Below are positions 1 through 5,640 of a stretch of DNA of 8,876 nucleotides, piece by piece. Both the position numbers and the translations under genes were made by a program. The stretch is from Ruminococcaceae bacterium UBA6845 (lineage in GTDB: Bacteria > Bacillota > Clostridia > Oscillospirales > Acutalibacteraceae): assembly GCA_002449395.1 (NCBI GenBank), contig DKDP01000015.1, positions 23,999-32,874 of the forward strand, in the 5' to 3' direction. The notes under the pieces are model-generated. The model made no database searches. It had not been told where the DNA came from and was given only the letters and a program-made list of their open reading frames with translations. Every line of letters starts with the position of its first letter. Position 1 is the stretch's first letter.

Positions 1-31
1 TTATAAAAAGTTTGATGAAATTTATTTTAAC

Positions 32-128
32 CCCTCCGTCTTTGACGCATAGCGTCAAATCCACCTCCCCTGCAAGGGAGGCAAGGAAGATCGGCGCATT
101 TTACACGGTGCGATGTGGGCATCGTACC
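32..128. repeat. Intergenic repeat with three tandem hairpins
   Basis: Non-coding stretch made of three consecutive inverted repeats. TTTGACGC (41-48) pairs perfectly with GCGTCAAA (52-59) across a 3-nt loop. CCTCCC (64-69) pairs with GGGAGG (76-81). A 9-bp stem with one G-T pair joins 107-115 to 120-128 around TGGG. The pattern 'ccctccgtc, hairpin, cacctcccctgcaagggaggc' resembles dispersed intergenic repeats I recall from Ruminococcaceae genomes; that family link is from memory. It may also act as the 3' end of a gene left of the window. No coding potential is evident here. Confidence 0.55.
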
Positions 129-147
129 CTACAAAAAACATTTCTCA

Positions 148-173
148 ACTTTTCTTGAAGAAGTCTGTTTTTT
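148..173 (+). terminator. Weak possible terminator of an upstream gene
   Basis: A small AT-rich stem (148-153 with 159-164, including one G-T pair) is followed by a run of six T at 168-173. The hairpin is weak, so this is only a possible end signal for a gene to the left of the window. It could equally be AT-rich promoter-upstream DNA of the downstream operon. Confidence 0.25.
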
Positions 174-184
174 AATTTTATATG

Positions 185-213
185 TTGAAATAAAACAATA
201 TACGTGCTATAAT
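185..213 (+). promoter_or_regulatory. Sigma-A promoter of the ligase/condensation/carrier operon
   Basis: TTGAAA (185-190) and TATAAT (208-213) are separated by exactly 17 nt. A TGC directly before the -10 gives an extended -10 element. Transcription should begin near 220, leaving a leader of about 97 nt before the ATG at 317. This start makes the GTG at 224 nearly leaderless, which argues against it as the translation start. Confidence 0.8.
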
Positions 214-214
214 T

Positions 215-275
215 CTTTACAAAGTGTCCTTTGACAAAGCAACCCTTATGTCGATTGATACAAGAACACTTGTAT
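215..275. promoter_or_regulatory. Repeats at and just after the operon start: possible operators or leader hairpin
   Basis: CTTTACAAAG (215-224) and CTTTGACAAAG (229-239) form an imperfect direct repeat of near-palindromes lying over the predicted transcription start. Further on, ATACAAG (258-264) and CTTGTAT (269-275) form a perfect 7-bp inverted repeat with a 4-nt gap. Either set could bind a repressor, or the second could fold in the leader RNA. No regulator gene adjoins them, so the role is inference. Confidence 0.3.
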
Positions 276-316
276 ATTACGATACAAAAAATCAGCGCAT
301 AACAAGGAGACTCGAT

Positions 317-1864
317 ATGAATAAATTTACCGCACCTTCAGTCAGAGAACTGCTTGACAGCGGCGCAGAAAAATACGGCGACGCAACCTTTATTAAGTTT
401 ATCAGGGATGAAAAAATAGAGGAGAGAAGTTTCAAAAAGGTACGCAGCGACAGCCTTGCCGTTTGCCGATGGATCCGCAGTCTTTCCGATAAAAGAATGC
501 ACATCGCAATTATCGGCAAGTCGAATTATGAATACATAACCTGTCTTTCGGGCATTTTGATAAGCGGCAATGTGGCGGTTCCTTTTGCTCCCGATATTTC
601 CGTTCAGGAGGCGGCTGAGCTTTTTGAACGTGCGGATATTGAGATGGTTCTCTATGAGCAGGACTTTGCGGAGAATGCGGAACAGCTCAAAAAGATATGT
701 CCTTTCCTTAAATTTGCCGTTAATCTCGGCGATCTTGACGCTTTTAATAAGATATACACCGACTATTCGGACGATTCGGAGTATGCTCATCTTTCTGATA
801 TTGCCGTTGACAAGAATGCCTGCTGCGTGATTATCTTCACCTCTGGTACAACGGGCGTCAAAAAGGGTGTTGAGCTTTCAACCCTCGCTCTCGTCGGCAA
901 TATTATGTATCACGACTATTGCACAGACATTTTTCTTCCGAACGACGTTTCACTTTCGGTTCTCCCGATGTATCATATCTATTGCTTCTCGGGCGACTAT
1001 ATCAAGAATCTCAAGGATGGCTTGCAGGTCTGCCTGAACGGCTCGATGATGGATTTGATCAAGAATCTGAAGATCTTTGAACCCAAGGTTGTCCGTGTCG
1101 TTCCGATGATCGCTCAGACGCTTTTGCAGAGGGTCAAGGCCATCCTTGCAAGAAATCCCGAAACAAGCGTAAAGGACGCCGTTACTCAGGTCTTCGGAAG
1201 AAACATAAAGTGGCTCATCTCGGGCGGCGCATACCTCAATCCCGAGCTTATTGACGAGTATGAAAAGCTCGGAATTTACCTCAGACAGGGCTACGGTATG
1301 ACCGAGGCTGGATGCAGAATTTCCGTTCCCGACAACACGGCTTCAAGAGAATCGGTCGGAAGAGTTACCGATGTCTGCACTGTTCGTATTCAGAACGGCG
1401 AGATTCAGGTTAAGACACCGACGGTTATGCTCGGTTACTATAAAATGCCCGAGGAAACGAAAAAAATGTTCACTGAGGACGGTTGGCTTAAAACGGGAGA
1501 TATCGGTGAGCTTACGCCCGACAATCAGCTCTTCATAACCGGCAGAGTTAAGAATCTTATCATTCTTTCAAGCGGCGAGAATGTTTCTCCCGAGGCGATC
1601 GAAAAGAAGTTTGCCGATAATCAGCTTGTCAGCGAGGTCCTCGTATTCGCCGAAAAGGACAGAATTATTGCGGAAATTTATCCCGATTATGAGTATGCAA
1701 AGCTCGAGGGTATTGATGACATTCAGGCAGAGCTTGAAAGCTCAGTTGACAGAATGAATAAAACCGCAAAGCCCTCTCACATTATTTCCGAGGTGCGTGT
1801 TCGCACAGAGCCGCTTGAAAAAACGGGCAGCGGTAAAATAAAGAGAAAAGAAACAAAAATATAA
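317..1864 (+). CDS. Adenylate-forming acyl ligase (AMP-binding, acyl-CoA/acyl-ACP synthetase-like)
   Basis: ANL-superfamily enzyme, 515 aa. The family activates a carboxylic acid with ATP as an acyl-adenylate and transfers it to a thiol. Here that thiol is probably the phosphopantetheine of the carrier encoded two genes downstream. Core motifs are visible: P-loop TSGTTGVKKG (about 175-184), GYGMTEAG (about 325-332), KTGDIGEL (about 392-399), the GRVKN hinge (about 409) and C-terminal KTGSGKIKRK with the probable catalytic Lys near 507. The region LPMYHIYCFSGD (about 216-227) resembles fatty- or aryl-acid ligases rather than the FDxS motif of amino-acid-activating A domains, so an acyl or aryl acid substrate is more likely; this is inference. 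I chose the ATG at 317 because AAGGAG (304-309) lies 7 nt upstream. The longer frame from GTG 224 adds 31 unconserved-looking residues and starts at the predicted +1. A 34-nt gap leads to the next gene, so the three genes are probably co-transcribed. Confidence 0.85.
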   Translation: MNKFTAPSVRELLDSGAEKYGDATFIKFIRDEKIEERSFKKVRSDSLAVCRWIRSLSDKRMHIAIIGKSNYEYITCLSGILISGNVAVPFAPDISVQEAAELFERADIEMVLYEQDFAENAEQLKKICPFLKFAVNLGDLDAFNKIYTDYSDDSEYAHLSDIAVDKNACCVIIFTSGTTGVKKGVELSTLALVGNIMYHDYCTDIFLPNDVSLSVLPMYHIYCFSGDYIKNLKDGLQVCLNGSMMDLIKNLKIFEPKVVRVVPMIAQTLLQRVKAILARNPETSVKDAVTQVFGRNIKWLISGGAYLNPELIDEYEKLGIYLRQGYGMTEAGCRISVPDNTASRESVGRVTDVCTVRIQNGEIQVKTPTVMLGYYKMPEETKKMFTEDGWLKTGDIGELTPDNQLFITGRVKNLIILSSGENVSPEAIEKKFADNQLVSEVLVFAEKDRIIAEIYPDYEYAKLEGIDDIQAELESSVDRMNKTAKPSHIISEVRVRTEPLEKTGSGKIKRKETKI

Positions 1865-1898
1865 TTTTCTGTAAAATAATCCGAAAGGAATGACGAAA

Positions 1899-3284
1899 AT
1901 GCCGAGTGTTAATAAACCTGTTTATCCGCTTATTCCTCCGCAGGAAATGATTCAGTATATGCTGAAATACAGCTTTTTCCATAAGCAGGTTACTCAGATT
2001 CCGGACTCAATTATTGTTACGAAAAAAATTGATTTTAATAAAATGACGGAAGCGTTTAATATTGAAATTGAACGCAATGACTGTCTCAGACTTTGTTTTT
2101 TTAAGAGAAACGGCAAGATTATGCAGTATTTCCGTGATCCGTACAGGATCGGCAATGTGCCTGTTTATGAGTTCGGCTCCGACGAGGAGAGGGACAAGGT
2201 TCTGACGGCGGACGCACAGACTCCAGTAAGAATGTTAAAGGGTGAGATATTCAGACTGAAATATTTCAAGACCCACGACGGAAGATACGGCATATATTTC
2301 AATGTTCATCACCTCGTTATGGACAATGCCGCCGCATTTGTTTTCTTCAGCGATCTGCTTGCCGTTTATGATCATATCACCGAGGGCAAGCCGATGCCGA
2401 AGCCGCTCGGAAGCTATGAGGAAAGAATCAAAAAAGAGCTTGCATATGTCGAAAATAAGAGCAACCTCGATAAGGAAAAGAAAGCCTATACCGAGTATAT
2501 AACGAAAAACGGCGAGCCCCTTTATCTCGGCGTTGAGGGACCGAAGCTCCTTGAAGCCGAGCGCAGGAAGAAAAAGGATCCGAGCATTATGGCACCGTCG
2601 CTTTTCGATCCGATCCACGATAAAGCGGAGCTTACCAAGAGAATGGTTCCGCTTGAATTGAGCGAAAAGGTGTTCAAATTTATGGAGGATAACAATGTAA
2701 GCGGCGAGTGTCTCGTTCAGCTTGCAATGAGATTCCATCTTTCAAAAATCAACAACGGTCATCTTGATACATATTTTATCTCTCTTTGCAACAGGCGAAG
2801 AACACTTCCCGAAAAACGATCGGGCGGTACGGTAACGGCTCCGTTGCCGTGGAGAGTTCACCTTGAAGAGGACGATACTTTCTCCGACGCTCTCGGCAAA
2901 ATGGCAGAGGCTCAGGTCTGGGCGTTCCGCCATATGGATTATCCGTATCTTGAATACAGAGATCTGCAAAGGGAGCTGTTCAATTATTCTGCCGCCGCCG
3001 CATCGTCAACAATGATGTTCTCGTGGTTGCCGATTGACGAAAAGTCGATGAACGGCTGGGACTATGAATATGTCGGTTACGGCCTCGGCAGGTATATTAT
3101 GGTGCTTTACACATTTGCGATGAAAGACGTTCACAGCGGTTGCCTTAAAATCAGCTATCTTCACAGGACGAAATTCGTCAGCATTGAGGATATCGAATCG
3201 CTCCACAGGGGTACTATTAAAGCGCTCGAGATCGGAATAAGCAATCCGAATATCACCGTTAAGGAACTGCTTAAAAAAATGTAA
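1899..3284 (+). CDS. Stand-alone condensation-domain protein (NRPS-type acyltransferase)
   Basis: A single condensation-fold protein of 461 aa, close to the usual 430-460 aa of an isolated C domain. The catalytic HHxxxD motif is intact as HHLVMD (about 137-142), with Asn in place of the usual following Gly. SLCNRRR further on matches the NR-containing later motif of the family. Enzymes of this fold (NRPS condensation domains, PapA-type acyltransferases, alcohol acetyltransferases) move an acyl or peptidyl group from a carrier thioester to an amine or hydroxyl. The donor is probably the carrier encoded 15 nt downstream, loaded by the preceding ligase; the acceptor is unknown. An in-frame ATG at 1890 abuts AAAGGA (1884-1889). 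The ATG at 1899 has proper 9-nt spacing from it and is preferred. No signal peptide or membrane segment is evident. Confidence 0.82.
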   Translation: MPSVNKPVYPLIPPQEMIQYMLKYSFFHKQVTQIPDSIIVTKKIDFNKMTEAFNIEIERNDCLRLCFFKRNGKIMQYFRDPYRIGNVPVYEFGSDEERDKVLTADAQTPVRMLKGEIFRLKYFKTHDGRYGIYFNVHHLVMDNAAAFVFFSDLLAVYDHITEGKPMPKPLGSYEERIKKELAYVENKSNLDKEKKAYTEYITKNGEPLYLGVEGPKLLEAERRKKKDPSIMAPSLFDPIHDKAELTKRMVPLELSEKVFKFMEDNNVSGECLVQLAMRFHLSKINNGHLDTYFISLCNRRRTLPEKRSGGTVTAPLPWRVHLEEDDTFSDALGKMAEAQVWAFRHMDYPYLEYRDLQRELFNYSAAAASSTMMFSWLPIDEKSMNGWDYEYVGYGLGRYIMVLYTFAMKDVHSGCLKISYLHRTKFVSIEDIESLHRGTIKALEIGISNPNITVKELLKKM

Positions 3285-3299
3285 GAGAGGTTTATTGAT

Positions 3300-3524
3300 A
3301 TGCTTGAAACAATAAAAAGTATTATTTGCAATTATATTGATATTGATCCCGAGGAGATAACAAAGGATTCAAAGCTCAGATCGGACATCGGACTCAATTC
3401 ATTTGATATGGTTAATGTTGCGGTTGACCTTGAAAATGAATACGGCGTTTCCGTTGACAGTAAGGAGTTCGGCGGAATAAAAACCGTCGGCGATCTTATG
3501 AAATATATTGAGTCAATTAAATAA
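3300..3524 (+). CDS. Discrete acyl carrier protein
   Basis: Carrier protein of 74 aa, the normal size for a freestanding ACP or PCP. The phosphopantetheine site is Ser34 in GLNSFDM, at the start of predicted helix II as in the family. The charged helical stretch VDLENEYG and the C-terminal helix KTVGDLMKYIESI are also typical. It should carry the acyl group made by the ligase and present it to the condensation protein. The ATG is preceded by AGAGAGG with 9-nt spacing. As the last gene of the trio it is followed at once by a strong terminator. No phosphopantetheinyl transferase is nearby, so activation must rely on one encoded elsewhere. It is unlikely to be the housekeeping fatty-acid ACP because it sits in this operon and its motif is not the usual DSL. 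Confidence 0.88.
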   Translation: MLETIKSIICNYIDIDPEEITKDSKLRSDIGLNSFDMVNVAVDLENEYGVSVDSKEFGGIKTVGDLMKYIESIK

Positions 3525-3530
3525 ATAACG

Positions 3531-3568
3531 AAGCTGTGATGATTTTTTGTTTCATCACAGCTTTGTTG
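3531..3568 (+). terminator. Intrinsic terminator of the acyl-ligase operon
   Basis: A perfect 12-bp stem, AAGCTGTGATGA (3531-3542) with TCATCACAGCTT (3552-3563), encloses a T-rich 9-nt loop and is followed by TGTTG. It begins 6 nt after the carrier-protein stop. The T tract is interrupted by G, but the stem is long and perfect. Confidence 0.8.
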
Positions 3569-3585
3569 TTTGTGCATTTATGAAA

Positions 3586-3625
3586 GAAAACCAAGGCAGA
3601 CCTTAACGGAATGCCTTGGCTTTTT
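3586..3625. terminator. Bidirectional terminator between convergent genes
   Basis: CCAAGGCA (3591-3598) pairs with TGCCTTGG (3612-3619). On the plus strand the stem is followed by CTTTTTG. On the minus strand it is followed by TTTTCTTTC, so it can end the transporter gene whose stop lies at 3632, and also back up the preceding plus-strand terminator. Confidence 0.8.
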
Positions 3626-3631
3626 GTCAGT

Positions 3632-5005
3632 TTATTTCCAGATGAACCAGATAAGAACATAACCTGTCATTACTGCGGCGAGGGTGAAGGGAACGCCGTA
3701 TTTCATAAAGGTTGTTGACTTAACCTCGTAGCCCTCTTTCTTGAGAATGCCGATACCTGCAATGTTTGCGCTTGCGCCGATCGGGGTAAGGTTGCCGCCG
3801 AGCGTTGCGCCGCAAAGAAGTCCGTAATAAAGCAGCTTCGGATCCATTCCCATATCCGTGGCGATAACGGGCACGATTGTGAGCATCGTTGCCGTGTAAG
3901 GAATGTTGTCAATGAACGCAGAGAGAATAACCGATATCCAGACAATTATTGTGTAGATAATAAATTCAGATCCCGAGCCGAGCTGAGCAATTGCGTTGCC
4001 GATAACGTCGATTACGCCTGCGCTCTTGATTCCGCCGATAACAACGAACAGACCCGTGAGCAGTGCAATTGTGTAATAGTCAATTTCCTTAAACGTTGCC
4101 TTAACAATGTCATAATTCTTTTTGAAGAACACTTCTCGGATTATACCGATTACAAAGAATCCGATACAGATAAGTCCGTTCGTGATCTCAGGCTTATAGA
4201 ACTGACCCTCGGCTGCCGCATCCTTATAAGGGATGAATGAAGCGGCAATCAAGAGAACGATTGTGCCGACAAGGAGGAATGTCGGAAATTTATCCTCGAC
4301 CTTTGTTCTTGTGTTGAACTCGATTTTTGCATTGTCCTTGCGGAACATAAAAAGAATAATCAGTGCACTGACAACTGCACCTGCCTCAACAACCCAGAAC
4401 ATACCGGGCTTGCCGCTGTCAACGAAGAAGTCGGAAAAGTCGAGATTTGCCGCCTTGGCAAGGAGAATAGAGGTTGTGTCGCCGACAAGCGTTGCGGCAC
4501 CCTGAAGATTTGACGATATCGCAATACAGATGATCGACGGAACAGGGGAGATGTTCACCTTTTTGCAGAATGCGAGAGCAACGGGAGCGATCATAAGCAC
4601 CGTTGCAACATTATCTACGAAAGCAGAAACAATTCCCGCAAAAAGTGAGAGACATACGATTGCCCATTTGACGTTCGGCATCTTTGAGATCAGAACGTCG
4701 GACATAAGCTGCGGCATTTTTGATTCGATGAAAAGGTACACCGTTCCCATCGTACCGGCAATCATCATAATTACGTTCCAGTCGATTTCTGAAAGCGCCT
4801 GACTTACGCCGTAGGAATAGGTTGCACTGCCGACATTGAAAAATCCGCTGCCGAAAAGGTCGGGTGAAGCCGATGCGATAGTGCCGAGTGTGATGAAAAT
4901 AAGCGCCGAGCCTATCGCAACATAGGGTCTGATTTTCTGAAACGCCATCATCAGTATGTAGGTAACGGCGAAGAGAATCAGGGCTGTGATCGTGATTGGG
5001 TTCAT
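3632..5005 (-). CDS. SLC13/ArsB/NhaD-type (ion transporter superfamily) membrane permease
   Basis: Polytopic inner-membrane protein of 457 aa with many hydrophobic segments from the N-terminus on. The hallmark is a duplicated helix-break motif in the two halves: SAFVDNVATVLMIAPV (about 127-142) and SAFIDNIPYTATMLTIVPV (about 362-380). Substrate-site loops are SSNLQGAATLVGDTTS (about 164-179) and GGNLTPIGASAN (about 403-414). The latter strongly resembles the ArsB/P-type permease signature. Families of this fold move arsenite, dicarboxylates, sulfate or citrate, or exchange Na+ for protons; the substrate cannot be read from sequence. No ArsR or ArsA gene is nearby, which weakens an arsenic role. 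AGGAG (5014-5018) lies 8 nt before the ATG. Expression is probably controlled by the long leader carrying an intrinsic terminator upstream. It is convergent with the acyl-ligase operon and probably functionally separate. Confidence 0.82.
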   Translation of the reverse strand: MNPITITALILFAVTYILMMAFQKIRPYVAIGSALIFITLGTIASASPDLFGSGFFNVGSATYSYGVSQALSEIDWNVIMMIAGTMGTVYLFIESKMPQLMSDVLISKMPNVKWAIVCLSLFAGIVSAFVDNVATVLMIAPVALAFCKKVNISPVPSIICIAISSNLQGAATLVGDTTSILLAKAANLDFSDFFVDSGKPGMFWVVEAGAVVSALIILFMFRKDNAKIEFNTRTKVEDKFPTFLLVGTIVLLIAASFIPYKDAAAEGQFYKPEITNGLICIGFFVIGIIREVFFKKNYDIVKATFKEIDYYTIALLTGLFVVIGGIKSAGVIDVIGNAIAQLGSGSEFIIYTIIVWISVILSAFIDNIPYTATMLTIVPVIATDMGMDPKLLYYGLLCGATLGGNLTPIGASANIAGIGILKKEGYEVKSTTFMKYGVPFTLAAVMTGYVLIWFIWK

Positions 5006-5039
5006 TGTTTACACTCCTAAAATTATTTCGGGCAGAATC

Positions 5040-5073
5040 AAAAAAAGACAGAATCCATAGCGGATCCTGTCTT
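5040..5073 (-). terminator. Leader terminator (attenuator) before the transporter gene
   Basis: Read on the minus strand, GACAGGATCC (5071-5062) pairs with GGATTCTGTC (5056-5047) through ten pairs, one of them G-U, around a 5-nt loop. Seven U follow immediately (5046-5040). It lies between the transporter promoter and its start codon at 5005, so unless prevented it would stop transcription before the gene. Confidence 0.88.
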
Positions 5074-5182
5074 GAAAGACCAAAGTATAAAAGGTCAATA
5101 TAACCCGAAACAAATAGAACATAACGTTCTATGACAGACTCCACCACTTGTTGCCGGGTAATCCCGACTCAATCGAGTTACC
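5040..5182 (-). promoter_or_regulatory. Structured 5' leader, candidate riboswitch/attenuator of unidentified class
   Basis: The transcript predicted to start near 5181 is folded from its first bases. GGTAA (5182-5178) can pair with TTACC (5161-5157), enclosing ACTC/GAGT. CCCG (5158-5155) and AACAA (5152-5148) can pair with CGGG (5107-5104) and TTGTT (5113-5109). These enclose a perfect 7-bp hairpin (5132-5126 with 5120-5114) and a purine-rich internal loop. A competing 6-bp stem with loop AUUA can form at 5168-5153. The loop segment GGAGTCTGTC (5142-5133) can pair with the 5' arm of the terminator, providing an antiterminator. Mutually exclusive folds plus a terminator are the architecture of a transcription-controlling riboswitch. 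I do not recognise the T-box, SAM, cobalamin, fluoride, manganese, guanidine or M-box signatures. Sodium or lithium sensing classes are worth testing given the gene type. Confidence 0.65.
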
Positions 5183-5187
5183 GTATG

Positions 5188-5215
5188 ATTATAACATATT
5201 TATTCAGACTGTCAA
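5188..5215 (-). promoter_or_regulatory. Sigma-A promoter of the transporter gene
   Basis: On the minus strand TTGACA (5215-5210) and TATAAT (5193-5188) are both perfect consensus boxes with a 16-nt spacer. The predicted start near 5181 coincides with the first bases of the structured leader. The promoter begins only 23 nt after the stop of the YolD-like gene on the same strand. Confidence 0.85.
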
Positions 5216-5238
5216 GGAAAAATGCCTAAAAAAGCGAA

Positions 5239-5640
5239 TTATTTACAGATTTTAATTGACAAAATATTATCAATAAATATTTCGTTTCTGTCGTCAAGTA
5301 TGAGCTTGCGCTCGATCTCATCAATTCTTCTGACCAAGCAGAGGCGGGTGAGTATCGCACCGCCGTCCTTCCTGCCGTCGGGGCGGAAAAATGTCAGATC
5401 AACAGCCGTTTCCTTTTGCGGATTATCCCGTATTTCAAGAAGAACACGGTTGATTTTCTCCTTTTCGGATTCCTCAAGCTCCGGCTTCGAATCCGTCAGT
5501 CTTGCTGTCTCCTCAATTTCATCGTCAAGTCCCGTTATCGCCGCAAAGGGGGCAAACTGTGCCGCTCGCGCACTTCTTGACATCTGCGGCCGTTTGACCG
5601 AAACGTGATGGGGGAGATTGATTATATCGTCGTATTTCAT
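5239..5640 (-). CDS. YolD-like protein, partner of the Y-family polymerase
   Basis: Small cytoplasmic protein of 133 aa. The N-terminal block YDDIINLPHHVSVKRPQM, followed by RAAQFAPFAAITGLDDEI, is the characteristic opening of YolD-like proteins found beside UmuC/DinB-type polymerases in Firmicutes. The middle is charged and likely helical (about 40-70). The C-terminal part DEIERKLILDD is also typical of the family. Its molecular role is not established; by position it has been suggested to act as a polymerase accessory or regulator. Its ATG follows the polymerase TAA with no intervening base (TAAATG), pointing to coupled translation. A GGAGG at 5654-5658 lies a rather long 13 nt upstream, inside the polymerase end. 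No convincing terminator follows the stop codon. Confidence 0.85.
   Translation of the reverse strand: MKYDDIINLPHHVSVKRPQMSRSARAAQFAPFAAITGLDDEIEETARLTDSKPELEESEKEKINRVLLEIRDNPQKETAVDLTFFRPDGRKDGGAILTRLCLVRRIDEIERKLILDDRNEIFIDNILSIKICK

Noticed and set aside
224..316. GTG-initiated 31-residue N-terminal extension of the ligase
   Set aside because: The GTG lies about 4 nt from the predicted transcription start, has no ribosome binding site, and the added residues show no family likeness. The ATG at 317 has AAGGAG at ideal distance.
3632..5005. Arsenite efflux gene arsB
   Set aside because: The NLTPIG-type signature is shared across the superfamily and there is no ArsR, ArsC, ArsA or ArsD gene beside it, so a substrate-specific name is not supported.
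4611..5147. 178-residue minus-strand open frame running from the transporter leader into its gene, possible leader peptide
   Set aside because: The GTG start has no ribosome binding site. The frame passes through the leader terminator and then overlaps the transporter gene in another frame. The composition is what an out-of-frame shadow gives.
5078..5182. T-box or other known riboswitch in the transporter leader
   Set aside because: The GTGGTGG segment faintly recalls a T-box, but the UGGNACCGCG-type element and specifier stem are absent. Signatures of SAM, cobalamin, fluoride, manganese, M-box and guanidine classes were also not seen, so no class name is assigned.
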